A stretch of 42,445 nucleotides of DNA from assembly GCA_937132045.1 (NCBI GenBank), contig CAKZNX010000069.1:1-42445 (forward strand), written 5' to 3'. This DNA is from an uncultured bacterium. GTDB taxonomy: Bacteria > Armatimonadota > HRBIN16. The notes under the pieces were generated by a model. That model was not told the DNA's origin. It made no database searches and saw only the letters and a program-made list of their open reading frames with translations. Positions 20,097-29,101 of the stretch are shown here, in pieces (the first letter of the stretch is position 1; each line of letters begins with the position of its first letter). The translations under genes and the position numbers were made by a program.

Positions 20097-21401
20097 TCAG
20101 CTTACCTTGCCCGGCGCATTGAAACGGCGCGCCGCCTCGTCCAGCACCAGCACCCAGTCTCCCCCGTCGTCTGCGGGTGGAGGAAGAAACTCCTGAACCC
20201 CGCGCGTGGCGAATGTACCGATACGCCGTGCCTTGCCGCTGCGCGGGTCAAACCACCACGCTACCGCCTGCCGTCCTGCTACCCTGCTCAGGTGCAACTG
20301 TACCGGCTTTACGCGTGGCACGTACACCATCACGTAGCTTCCATCGTCTGACCGGGTCGCTGAGATGTGTTCGCCACCCTCTCCCGCTTCGCAGGCGAGG
20401 ATACTCTGGTCGGGGACACGGCGGAGAAACGGCCGCGACAAGAGCAGCCGTCGCACGAAGGGCACCTGTGTGGCGCCGGGCAGTTTCAGCGACTCGTACC
20501 AGGGCTGGCGGGCGTGAATAACCGGCGCACGCCCCGGCGCCCACATCTGCCAGATGTTGTTACAGCCGTAGGTGTGTCCGTGCGCTCCGGCAAACAGCGC
20601 CCAGTAGGCGAACTTGCGCACATCGTACGCCTGCAGATAACCGTTCTTCGGGTCAAAATCCGACGGGATGTCTTCGTATCCGGGTTCCCCGTCCATGCAG
20701 GGCTTCGCTGGCGTTCGGGCATAGTCGGACGCAATGCGACGCCAATTGTCACGGTTTGCGCTGTGCCCGGACTGCAGCATGTTGAAGTCCAGCCAGTCGT
20801 CGTTGTGGAAGAACTCCGCGCTGGAGCGCCCACCCCAGGGATGATAGGTGATGAGCTGGCTGCGCCCAACCTGCGAACGAATGCCCTGCGCCATCGCGCG
20901 GATGATGGCGTAGTGTTCGTCGGTCTCGGGGCAGCGGTCGCCGCCCAGGATCCAGATAATGTTGCGCTGACGGTATCGGTGGGCAATCCATGCGCCATAC
21001 GCGCGGGCGTTTTCAGGGTTGAAGATGCTGGGACCCACGCCCCATTTGGGATGCCACTTGTCGCCCCAGGTGGGCAGCATTCCGATGAACAATCCCAGCT
21101 GGTTTGCCTTCTCCACCAGAAAGTCTACATGCTTCCAGTATTCCTCGTTCGGCTTTGTCGGGTCGTTGTTGACCAGAGGAGTGTGTCCGTAGGGGTTAGG
21201 GGTGTTCAGTCCGTCCAGCTCGGCAAGCGCCACTGCCTGAATCACGGTGAATCCCTTGGCAGCACGGTCGCGCAGGTACCTCTCCCCCTCTTCGCGGTTC
21301 AATCGGTGGAAAAGTTCCCAGGCGGTATCGCCCATGAAGAAGAAGGGTTGCCCGTCATCCCGTATCAGGAACCGCCGGTTATCACTGATTGCCAAACCCA
21401 T
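20097..21401 (-). CDS. DUF4038 / GH140-like glycoside hydrolase (apiosidase-like)
   Basis: RFLIRDDGQPFFFMGDTAWELFHRLNREEGERYLRDRAAKGFTVIQAV; RQRNIIWILGGDRCP; PCMDGEPGYEDIP; FAYWALFAGAHGHTYGCNNIWQMW. Start MGLAISD at 21401. Confidence 0.88.
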   Translation of the reverse strand: MGLAISDNRRFLIRDDGQPFFFMGDTAWELFHRLNREEGERYLRDRAAKGFTVIQAVALAELDGLNTPNPYGHTPLVNNDPTKPNEEYWKHVDFLVEKANQLGLFIGMLPTWGDKWHPKWGVGPSIFNPENARAYGAWIAHRYRQRNIIWILGGDRCPETDEHYAIIRAMAQGIRSQVGRSQLITYHPWGGRSSAEFFHNDDWLDFNMLQSGHSANRDNWRRIASDYARTPAKPCMDGEPGYEDIPSDFDPKNGYLQAYDVRKFAYWALFAGAHGHTYGCNNIWQMWAPGRAPVIHARQPWYESLKLPGATQVPFVRRLLLSRPFLRRVPDQSILACEAGEGGEHISATRSDDGSYVMVYVPRVKPVQLHLSRVAGRQAVAWWFDPRSGKARRIGTFATRGVQEFLPPPADDGGDWVLVLDEAARRFNAPGKVS

Positions 21402-21421
21402 TATCCTGACCTCCCGCCAGA

Positions 21422-22378
21422 TTACTCGTATTGCCCATCTGCAAGCCATTCCACCTGTTTAGGGCGGAGCGCAATGTCCGCTGCAGCCATACATTCACGC
21501 AGATGATCGAGCCTGCCCGTCGCAAAGATGGGAATGGTTGTCGGTTTCTGGTGGAGCAGCCAAGCCAGCGCCACCTGCGTGGGCGTGCAACCAATCTGCC
21601 GGGCAAGCTGTTCGGCGCGTTCGCGGCGTTTGGCGTTGAGCGGATGACCGAAGTGTTGCTCACCCCGTTCGATGCGAGCAAAGTAACCGAGAGCAGTGGA
21701 AGTGTACGCCGCAACAGGGACGTTGTTTTGCCAGTACCACTCGGCGTCCGCTTCTGTCACGTAGCGCGTGGTGGGGTCATCGCCGATTTGCCAGCTGGGT
21801 GTAGCGAGGCTCCACTGCACCTGTGAAATCACAAAGCCCTGCAGACCGTTTGCGGAGGCGTACCGATTTGCCTGCTCGATGCGCTCCACGCTCCAGTTGC
21901 TGGCTCCCAGCGCACACACTCTGCCTTCTTGAATATGGTGGTTGAGCGAATCGATAATCTCGTCCACGGGTATACGCGGGTCGTCGCGGTGCAGGTAGTA
22001 GATGTCCACTGTGTCCATCTGCAGGCGTTCCAGACTCTCCGAGAGGTCCTGTGCCACCTGTTCAGGAGCCATGTAGCGGTCGGGGCGAGGATAGACGTCT
22101 CCACCGCTGGGGTGTCCGCCCTTCGTGGCGATGACCACCTGCTCACGACAGCCGAGTTCACGGATGACTCTGCCCAGTTCGCGCTCGCTGCATCCTGCGC
22201 CCTCAGGCAGCCAGAAGGCGTAGCAGTGTGCCGTGTCTATGAAATTGCCGCCCAGTTCCAGATACTCGGCGATAAGCTGCGTGGCGTTCTTGCCCCGGAT
22301 ATGTGCCCCCAGCTCTCCCGTGCCAAGGCAGAGGGCGGAAACCGTCATGTCCGCGTGCGGAATCTGCAACCTGCGCAT
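21422..22378 (-). CDS. Aldo/keto reductase
   Basis: LGTGELGAHIRGKNATQLIAEYLELGGNFIDTAHCYAFW; MDTVDIYYLHRDDPRIPVDEIIDSLN; VCALGASNWSVERIEQA. Confidence 0.92.
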   Translation of the reverse strand: MRRLQIPHADMTVSALCLGTGELGAHIRGKNATQLIAEYLELGGNFIDTAHCYAFWLPEGAGCSERELGRVIRELGCREQVVIATKGGHPSGGDVYPRPDRYMAPEQVAQDLSESLERLQMDTVDIYYLHRDDPRIPVDEIIDSLNHHIQEGRVCALGASNWSVERIEQANRYASANGLQGFVISQVQWSLATPSWQIGDDPTTRYVTEADAEWYWQNNVPVAAYTSTALGYFARIERGEQHFGHPLNAKRRERAEQLARQIGCTPTQVALAWLLHQKPTTIPIFATGRLDHLRECMAAADIALRPKQVEWLADGQYE

Positions 22379-22439
22379 CCGACCACCCCGTAGGAAATAT
22401 TACTCGTCAGAAGCTTCTTTGGCGCGGGCGGATGCGATT

Positions 22440-22466
22440 CCTGCCCTTTATGCAACGCGGGGCAGG
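22440..22466 (-). terminator. Possible hairpin/weak terminator immediately downstream of the HtrA-like gene
   Basis: 7-bp stem CCTGCCC / GGGCAGG with a 13-nt loop directly after the stop codon; no U-tract. Confidence 0.3.
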
Positions 22467-23591
22467 TTAAGGTGCGGAAGACCTCTCGCCGAGCTGTACA
22501 CTCACTTTCAGTCGGTTCTTGCCGCGCACGACATCGATCTCCACGCGGTCACCCGGTTTCATCCGGCGCAGGAAGGCTGTCACATCGGCGGCGCGGCGCA
22601 CGGGCGTCCGGTTCAGCGCAACGACAACATCGCCCAGCCGGATACCGCCACGCGCTGCAGGGCTGTTCGGCACCACCCGAACGACTTCTGCACCTTCACC
22701 GTCGTGGTCTGCGGGCATGATGCCCAGAAAAGGACGTCGCAGTTTGCCTGCTCGCATATCGTCCAGCACAGCGCGCACGTCGTTGATGGGCACCGCCAGC
22801 GCACCACCTGTCGTGCCGAACATCGACATCTCCAGCGAGGTGCCGAGACTTGGTACCGCACTGCCTCGGGCGGTACTCGGCGGACTGAAAACCATTCCAG
22901 GCGCAATGCTGGCGACAATCACGCCCACCACCTCGCCACGGCTGTTGACCACCGGCGCCCCACTGCTCCCTGCGCCAATCGGAGCGCTGATCTGCAGCAG
23001 GTTGGACAGAAACTGTTGCTGTCCCAGCGCGCCGGTACGCTCGCGCCCTGAGACGATGCCCAGCACCACCGAGCGCTCGAATCCCCCCAGCGTGCCCACA
23101 CACAGCACCAGGCCGCCGGGCTCCACCCTGTCGGAGTCGCCCAGCGTCAGTGGCGGAGGGGTCGACTCGGAGCAGAGAATAAGGGCAAGGTTGGTGACGT
23201 CGTCCACACTCACCACCCGGGCTGAAGCTCGCTGTCCATTAGCGAAGCGCACGGTGCAGGTTTCCGCCCCCCGCACGATGTCGGCGCTGGTGAGTATCGA
23301 GCCGTCGCGATCGACGATGAAGCCGGTGCCTTTGCGCGAGATGGGGCTGGGCAGATTCAGCAAGCGCATCGCTTCCAGCCAGCGACGGGCGGTTTCGTTC
23401 TGCGGAGGCACCAGACCGGTTGACGGTATCGAGCCGGGCGATACCAGCGCTCCTCCCTCCACTGCCACCACGCCCGTCTGCACCTTGCGGGTTAGCGCTG
23501 TAATCTCCCGTTCCAGCGATTCCAGCAGGCTCTGTGCGCTGGCTGGCAGAACAATCAGCAGAAGGCACACGAGCGTTGCTATGATACGCAT
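22467..23591 (-). CDS. HtrA/S1C-like trypsin-fold protein with PDZ domain; catalytic His and Asp apparently substituted
   Basis: Signal peptide MRIIATLVCLLLIVLPASA; GTGFIVDRDGSILTSADIVRGAETCTVRFANGQRASARVVSVDDVTNLALI; GAGSSGAPVVNSRGEVVGV; C-terminal PDZ VVRVVPNSPAARGGIRLGDVVVALNRTPV. Confidence 0.9.
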   Translation of the reverse strand: MRIIATLVCLLLIVLPASAQSLLESLEREITALTRKVQTGVVAVEGGALVSPGSIPSTGLVPPQNETARRWLEAMRLLNLPSPISRKGTGFIVDRDGSILTSADIVRGAETCTVRFANGQRASARVVSVDDVTNLALILCSESTPPPLTLGDSDRVEPGGLVLCVGTLGGFERSVVLGIVSGRERTGALGQQQFLSNLLQISAPIGAGSSGAPVVNSRGEVVGVIVASIAPGMVFSPPSTARGSAVPSLGTSLEMSMFGTTGGALAVPINDVRAVLDDMRAGKLRRPFLGIMPADHDGEGAEVVRVVPNSPAARGGIRLGDVVVALNRTPVRRAADVTAFLRRMKPGDRVEIDVVRGKNRLKVSVQLGERSSAP

Positions 23592-23604
23592 CGGGTATCG
23601 CCTC

Positions 23605-24345
23605 CTATTCCACGGCACCTGCTGTGGCTGGATAAGCAGCCTGCATGACGTAGGTTTCGGGTACCGGAGTGGATGCTACCGGATGCGCCTCGGACACCAC
23701 CGGCTGAACCGGCACCAGCGGCTCCGACGAAGCGGTTCCCACAGCCTCTTCGTGAGACGTCCCAACAGGCTGAGGCGTCGGTTGGGCTGCCACCACAATG
23801 CGCCTTGGTGGTTGATGTGCGGGCGCTGGCGTCCGCTGAGGCGCCTTCTCGGGTCTGGCTTGCGCCGGTGGAGCGGGTTTATCGAGCTGAGAGGGCTTCG
23901 CTTTGACGTCCTCGCTGGCAGGGGCGGCCGGCTTCCTGATTTGCGAAGGCGCAACGGGTTGTGTCTCTCGCTGGGCAAGCTGGGGAGCCGTCTGCAGAGG
24001 TTTGCCGACGTGGTCAACAGGCGCGGTGCCTCGCAACCACAGCGACAAGCCGATGACCACCGCCACAACCCCTGTCATCGAGGCGAGAGCGACCTGAAGT
24101 GGAAAAGTGCGCTGTTTGACCGCCGTGCTCACCTGCAGAGGTTGCCATCCCGCGGGTGGCGAGCTCGGCAGAAGGCGCGCGTACTGCCGCAGTGCCTGAT
24201 GCGTTCGGCGGTAGTGCAGAGCCTGCACCTGGCAGCGCGAGCAGGTCTTGAGGTGGCGTCGCACCCAATTGGGCAGACTGCCCTCTATGTCATCCTCGCA
24301 CAGCGCGAGGAAGTATTCGGCGAGTCGGCACATGAGCCGCTTCAT
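23605..24345 (-). CDS. Membrane-anchored zinc-finger anti-sigma factor with Pro/Ala-rich extracytoplasmic region
   Basis: HLKTCSRC (Hx3Cx2C) motif, single TM segment VALASMTGVVAVVIGLSLWL, ATGA overlap with the sigma factor gene. Confidence 0.82.
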   Translation of the reverse strand: MKRLMCRLAEYFLALCEDDIEGSLPNWVRRHLKTCSRCQVQALHYRRTHQALRQYARLLPSSPPAGWQPLQVSTAVKQRTFPLQVALASMTGVVAVVIGLSLWLRGTAPVDHVGKPLQTAPQLAQRETQPVAPSQIRKPAAPASEDVKAKPSQLDKPAPPAQARPEKAPQRTPAPAHQPPRRIVVAAQPTPQPVGTSHEEAVGTASSEPLVPVQPVVSEAHPVASTPVPETYVMQAAYPATAGAVE

Positions 24346-24944
24346 GGTGATCCCCCCAAAAGCACTTCCAGACGTTGTTTAAGCAATCGGCGGGCGCGGA
24401 ACAGACGCAGCTTCACGCTTCCGACACTGCATCCCAGCGCCTTTGCCATTTCCGCATAGTCCATCCCTTCGATATCTCGCAACACAATCACCGCACGATG
24501 GTGTGGAGGCAGGGCGTCGATGGCTTTGCGCACCGTTTCCCGCAGCTCGTTGAGTTCGGCGGCGGTGTGGGGATCGATGTCCGCGTGAGAACCGCCAACG
24601 TCCCAGTCCAGCGATACCTCAGGATGCGCGTGCTTGCGCTTCACGTGGTCTATTGCCAGGTGCACGCCGATGCGGATCAGCCAAGTGCGCAGTTGCGCCT
24701 CTCCGCGGAAGCTGTCCAGCGCACGGTATGCACGCAGAAACGCCTCCTGAGTGAGGTCTTCAGCATCCTGGGTATTGCCCACCACGCCGAGTATACTGCG
24801 AAACACCGCAGAGCGATGCTGCTCCCACAGTGTGCCGAAAGCCTCCATATCGCCCGATCGGCAGCGTTCAATCAGCTGTCGCTCGCTGTCCTGTCGGGGG
24901 TGCTCTCCAGTTGCCACACGCCACTCCCAAACTTGCGCATCCAT
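24342..24944 (-). CDS. ECF RNA polymerase sigma factor
   Basis: NTQDAEDLTQEAFLRAYRALDSFRGEAQLRTWLIRIGVHLAIDHVKR (region 2) and LPPHHRAVIVLRDIEGMDYAEMAKALGCSVGSVKLRLFRARRLLKQRL (region 4). Confidence 0.95.
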   Translation of the reverse strand: MDAQVWEWRVATGEHPRQDSERQLIERCRSGDMEAFGTLWEQHRSAVFRSILGVVGNTQDAEDLTQEAFLRAYRALDSFRGEAQLRTWLIRIGVHLAIDHVKRKHAHPEVSLDWDVGGSHADIDPHTAAELNELRETVRKAIDALPPHHRAVIVLRDIEGMDYAEMAKALGCSVGSVKLRLFRARRLLKQRLEVLLGGSP

Positions 24945-25124
24945 CGCGTCGCTCCTTCATCGATTCGGTGCGAGCACCTTAGGCTCCCCCTCGCGCCAAC
25001 CCACACTGCGGAGAGACAGCTGGTGCCCGCACCGTCGTCTGCTCTTGCTGGCGGGCGTGTATCCCTCCGCAAGTCCTCCGAACCACACCAACATAATAGA
25101 CGATGCCTGTCCTTATCTGTTATC

Positions 25125-25985
25125 ATGGTGTATATGAGCCAGATCATCACCCTGCTAACCGACTTCGGCACAGAAGACACCTACGTGGGTGTGATGAAGG
25201 GTGTTATCGCCTCCATCTGCCCTTCGGCTCTGGTGGTTGACCTCACGCATGAAGTGCCCCCGCAGGACGTTGCTACAGGAGCGTTTCTGCTGGACGTTTC
25301 GGTGGACTACTTCCCTCAGGACACGGTGCATGTGGCGGTGGTCGATCCCGGCGTGGGCACCGCGCGCAAACCCGTAGCCATCCGGACGGAACAGGCGTAT
25401 TACGTTGGTCCGGATAACGGCATTTTCACGCTGGTGCTGCAGCGCCACCGGATGCGCAGGGCGGTGTGTCTGGATAATCCACAGTATCACCTGCCTGAAA
25501 AGAGCACGACGTTTCACGGCAGGGACGTATTCGCTCCGGTGGCGGCGCATCTTGCCTGCGGGGTGCCCTTCGAGCAGCTTGGTACGCCTGTTTCCAGTCT
25601 CCAGCGTCTGCCACTGCCGCGCGTGCGGGTAGACTGGCATGGCATTCGCGCCACTGTGGTGCATATCGACCGCTTCGGCAACGCCATCACCAACCTGACA
25701 CGCTCGGATTACGAGGCGTGGTGCCGCCGCTGGGACGTGAAAGAGAATCTGGCTCGGGTGGAGTGCGCAGGCGTTCGGCTATCTATATGCCAGACGTATG
25801 GCGAGGTGCCCGACGGACAACCGCTGGCGCTGTTCGGCAGCAGTAAAAGGCTGGAAGTGGCGGTGAACAGGGGCAATGCAGCGCAGGTATTCCGGTTGAA
25901 ACGCGGCGACACTATCAGGGTACTGCGTCAGGAAACCGCCCCACCGCCGCGCCCGCAGAGGTCGCTGAATCTGGGTTTGAAGTGA
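25125..25985 (+). CDS. SAM hydroxide adenosyltransferase (DUF62 family)
   Basis: MVYMSQIITLLTDFGTEDTYVGVMKGVI; VVDPGVGTARKPVAI; YYVGPDNGIFT; TFHGRDVFAPVAAHLACG; HIDRFGNAITNL. The ORF track extension to 24375 is read-through antisense to the sigma factor gene. Confidence 0.93.
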   Translation: MVYMSQIITLLTDFGTEDTYVGVMKGVIASICPSALVVDLTHEVPPQDVATGAFLLDVSVDYFPQDTVHVAVVDPGVGTARKPVAIRTEQAYYVGPDNGIFTLVLQRHRMRRAVCLDNPQYHLPEKSTTFHGRDVFAPVAAHLACGVPFEQLGTPVSSLQRLPLPRVRVDWHGIRATVVHIDRFGNAITNLTRSDYEAWCRRWDVKENLARVECAGVRLSICQTYGEVPDGQPLALFGSSKRLEVAVNRGNAAQVFRLKRGDTIRVLRQETAPPPRPQRSLNLGLK

Positions 25986-26105
25986 ACAGAAGGAAACGCC
26001 CCCGCGATTGGCGCTGGCAGATGGCGTGCTGTCCCGGGCAGGAGAAAGGAGGGGCGCATCGCGAACAGGGAAAGCGTCCACCCAACTGTTCAACGGAGGA
26101 GGAGT

Positions 26106-27086
26106 ATGCATCGACTGGTTATCACCTTCACTCTGCTGGCAGGAGTGCTTTTGCTGTTCTCCGCCTGCGCGAAGCGTCAGGAGGCGTCGGGTCCTGCTCC
26201 GTCCGCGAAGCTGCGCATCGCGGTGGTGCCCAAGGGCACCGCACATTCGTTCTGGCTGACCGTGAAGGCGGGCGCGGAACAGGCAGGACAGGAAGAGGGC
26301 GTGCAGATTCTGTGGAAAGGTCCTGCGGAAGAGACCGACGTGGAGGGTCAGCAGCGCATTCTGGAGGACTTCATCAACCAGAAGGTCGACGCAATTGTGA
26401 TGGCGGCTTGTGACGCCGACGGAATGGTACCTATTGTCAAGCAGGCAATGGATGCCGGTATTCCGGTGATTACCATCGACTCGGGGGTGAATTCCGACCT
26501 TCCGCTCAGCTTCGTGGCAACCGACAATGTCGCCGCGGCGGCGAAGGCAGCGGAGGTGCTGTGCGAGCTGGTTGGTGGAAAGGGCAAGGTCGGTATGGTC
26601 CCCTTCATCAAAGGGGCTGCCTCCTCGGAACAGCGCGAGCAGGGCTTCCGCGAGGGCATCAAAAACTGCACCGGCGTGACGCTGGGACCGGTTCTCTATT
26701 CGCAAAGCCAGGTGGAGCGAGCGATGCAGGTGACCGAGGACATGCTGACCGCCAATCCCGACCTGGTGGGCATCTTTGCCGCGAACGAACCGGGTGCAGT
26801 GGGCGCAGCGACAGTGCTGGAACAGCGCGAGCTGGCGGGCAAGGTGAAGCTGGTAGCCTTCGATGCGGCGCAGCCGGAAATCGACGCCCTCAGGCGAGGC
26901 ACCATTCAGGCGCTCATCGTGCAGAACCCCTTCAAGATGGGCTATGAGGGAGTGAAGCTGGCCGTGCAGGCAGTGAAAGGCGATCGCGCCAGCATCCCGA
27001 AGCGCGTGGATACCGGCGTAACGGTGGTCACGCGGGACAATCTGGACACCCCTGAAGTGCAGGAGCTCCTGAAAGAGCGCAGATAG
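26106..27086 (+). CDS. Substrate-binding lipoprotein of sugar ABC type (RbsB-like, periplasmic-binding type 1)
   Basis: Lipobox LFSACAKRQ; VVPKGTAHSFWLTVKAGAEQAGQEEGVQILWKGPAEETDVEGQQRILEDFINQKVDAIVMAACD; IFAANEPGAVGAATVL. Confidence 0.93.
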   Translation: MHRLVITFTLLAGVLLLFSACAKRQEASGPAPSAKLRIAVVPKGTAHSFWLTVKAGAEQAGQEEGVQILWKGPAEETDVEGQQRILEDFINQKVDAIVMAACDADGMVPIVKQAMDAGIPVITIDSGVNSDLPLSFVATDNVAAAAKAAEVLCELVGGKGKVGMVPFIKGAASSEQREQGFREGIKNCTGVTLGPVLYSQSQVERAMQVTEDMLTANPDLVGIFAANEPGAVGAATVLEQRELAGKVKLVAFDAAQPEIDALRRGTIQALIVQNPFKMGYEGVKLAVQAVKGDRASIPKRVDTGVTVVTRDNLDTPEVQELLKERR

Positions 27087-27095
27087 AGCAGCCGG

Positions 27096-28304
27096 ATGGT
27101 CAGCGTTGAACGGATAGAGGAGGCACGTCGGGCGGCACAGGGAATCGTTCAGCATACGCCCCTGTTCCCTGCCCGCATGTTGAGTGAGCTGGCGGGGGTG
27201 CCGGTGTGGCTGAAGGTGGAGAGTTTCCAGCGCACCGGCTCCTTCAAGATACGGGGCGCCTATGAGTTCCTGCGCCGCCTGCCGGAGTCGGTGCGGGCGC
27301 GCGGGGTGGTCACCGGTTCGGCGGGAAACCATGCGCAGGGCCTGGCGCTCGCTGCGAAGATGTTCGGCGTGCCAGCTACCATCTTCATGCCGGTGTTTGG
27401 TTCCATCGCCAAGATGCAGGCGGCAAAGGGGTATGGAGCGCAGGTCATTCTGCAGGGCGAGGGCTTTGCCGAGGCGGTGGAGGCGGCACAACGCTATGCG
27501 CAGGAGACGGGCGCGACCTACGTCCCCGCCTACGACCACGACGACATCATCTGCGGGCAGGGCACCTGCGGGCTGGAGATTCTGGAAGACCTGCCGGAGG
27601 TGGAGCAGATTGTGGTGCCGGTGGGTGGCGGAGGGCTTTTCTCCGGCATCGCGGCGGCGGTGAAGGCGCGCAAGCCCGATGTGTCGCTGATCGGAGTTCA
27701 ATCCGAGGGAGCGGATACGGCAGTGCGCTCATGGCGGGAGGGCAGACTGGTGAGCGATCCGGTGGTTCGTTACACTCTTGCCGACGGCATCGCGGTGAAA
27801 ACGCCAACCGAGCGAACTTTCGAGTACATCCGGCACTATGCTGACGAAATGGTAACGGTGGACGACCGCAGCATCGCGCGAGCAGTACTCTGGCTGATGG
27901 AGCGCAAGAAAGTGGTGGTAGAGGGCGCTGGAGCCGTCGGGGTGGCGGCGGTACAGAGCGGACGGGTGCGCCTGCACGGGACAACGGTGATCGTGGTCTC
28001 GGGCGGAAACATCGACACCAAGACCCTGTCCGACCTGATCGAACGGGAGATGCTGCAAGCCAGCCGGTACTACCAGTTCTTCACTGCCGTGCCCGATCGC
28101 CCGGGCGGTCTGGCGGCGCTGTTGCAGCTGGTGGCTCAGGCGCAGGGCAACATTATGACGGTCCACCACAACAGGATACACCCCTCCGTGCCGCACGGAT
28201 GGACGGGGGTAGAGCTGCTGCTGGAGGTGCGCGACGCCGAACACATCGCACAGATACACAGTGTCCTGCGCGCCGCGGGCTACGAGGTGAGGGTACTGGC
28301 ATGA
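27096..28304 (+). CDS. ilvA: Threonine ammonia-lyase with C-terminal ACT-like domain
   Basis: KVESFQRTGSFKIRGAYEFL; GSAGNHAQGLALAAKMFGVPATIFMP; VPVGGGGLFSGIAAAVK; C-terminal ACT-like FTAVPDRPGGLAALLQLVA. Confidence 0.93.
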   Translation: MVSVERIEEARRAAQGIVQHTPLFPARMLSELAGVPVWLKVESFQRTGSFKIRGAYEFLRRLPESVRARGVVTGSAGNHAQGLALAAKMFGVPATIFMPVFGSIAKMQAAKGYGAQVILQGEGFAEAVEAAQRYAQETGATYVPAYDHDDIICGQGTCGLEILEDLPEVEQIVVPVGGGGLFSGIAAAVKARKPDVSLIGVQSEGADTAVRSWREGRLVSDPVVRYTLADGIAVKTPTERTFEYIRHYADEMVTVDDRSIARAVLWLMERKKVVVEGAGAVGVAAVQSGRVRLHGTTVIVVSGGNIDTKTLSDLIEREMLQASRYYQFFTAVPDRPGGLAALLQLVAQAQGNIMTVHHNRIHPSVPHGWTGVELLLEVRDAEHIAQIHSVLRAAGYEVRVLA

Positions 28305-29098
28305 GAATGCTCTATGGAGCCGTCGCTGTATTCGCGGTGTTGCTGTCGATTCAGCCCGCGTGGGCGCAGGAGTGGCAGGTTCGCCGGCGGGGGACGATAC
28401 TGGAGATTGGCTACGGCAGCGGAACGAACTATCCCCAGTATGCCGCCCTGCATCTGGATAGCAGTTACTTCCGCATGGTGTACTCTACGCAGGCGGGGTG
28501 GGGCACCTCCGTGATCCTGATGCCTGCGTTCTGGTCACAGGGCAGGTACTATCAGGGTGCTCCCGTCACCGCGACGTGGCGTACAGAGGGCAAAGAGCTG
28601 GTGCTGTCCCTGTCGGGTGATATCTCCTCCCTGCGCGTGTCGCTGGAGGTGAGACTGCAACCGCCCGATGGGATGAGCTTTGTGGCGCGGGTGCGCACTG
28701 TATCTGTCACCGGAACCGTTCCGCTGGACAACCGTCCGGGCGAGGCGTTCAAGCCAGTTATGCTCTCCTCCATGCGCATCTCTGCCACACAGTGGGACGC
28801 ACGCGCTGCCTACACCGGAACCCGACTGGTGAACCTGCCTTCCAGTGGCTGGGTGCTGAACCCGCCGGTGACGGTTGGGCGCTTCGGGCTGATCGGCGGC
28901 ACCTCCAGCTGGAAGACGAACGCTCCCACCATGGAGGTGGTGCTGAGGCAACCGCGCTCTTTGCAGGTTACCGGTTGGATCACTTTCAGTACCAATCCCA
29001 ACGACGACAACGTGGGTTTCTGGGCAGCGTCTGCCCAGCTGCTGCGTTCGTGGCAGTACACGCTCCGATGCACTGCCACCCATCCACTTGGAAGATAG
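28301..29098 (+). CDS. Secreted hypothetical protein
   Basis: MRMLYGAVAVFAVLLSIQPAWAQEW signal peptide; ATGA overlap with the ilvA stop (28301-28304). Confidence 0.7.
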   Translation: MRMLYGAVAVFAVLLSIQPAWAQEWQVRRRGTILEIGYGSGTNYPQYAALHLDSSYFRMVYSTQAGWGTSVILMPAFWSQGRYYQGAPVTATWRTEGKELVLSLSGDISSLRVSLEVRLQPPDGMSFVARVRTVSVTGTVPLDNRPGEAFKPVMLSSMRISATQWDARAAYTGTRLVNLPSSGWVLNPPVTVGRFGLIGGTSSWKTNAPTMEVVLRQPRSLQVTGWITFSTNPNDDNVGFWAASAQLLRSWQYTLRCTATHPLGR

Positions 29099-29101
29099 AC
29101 G

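Noticed and set aside
22519-24459. 646-aa plus-strand ORF opposite the HtrA-like and anti-sigma genes
   Set aside because: Ser/Arg/Thr-rich antisense translation with no recognisable domain; opposite strand is well supported.
24375-25124. N-terminal 250-residue extension of the SAM hydroxide adenosyltransferase ORF
   Set aside because: This part lies antisense to the sigma factor gene and has no family similarity; the conserved domain begins at MVYMSQIITLLTDFGTEDTYVG (25125).
25779-27701. 640-aa minus-strand ORF opposite the RbsB-like gene and ilvA
   Set aside because: Composition is the His/Arg/Leu-rich pattern of an antisense frame in GC-rich DNA, with no family motifs; the plus-strand genes have clear motifs.
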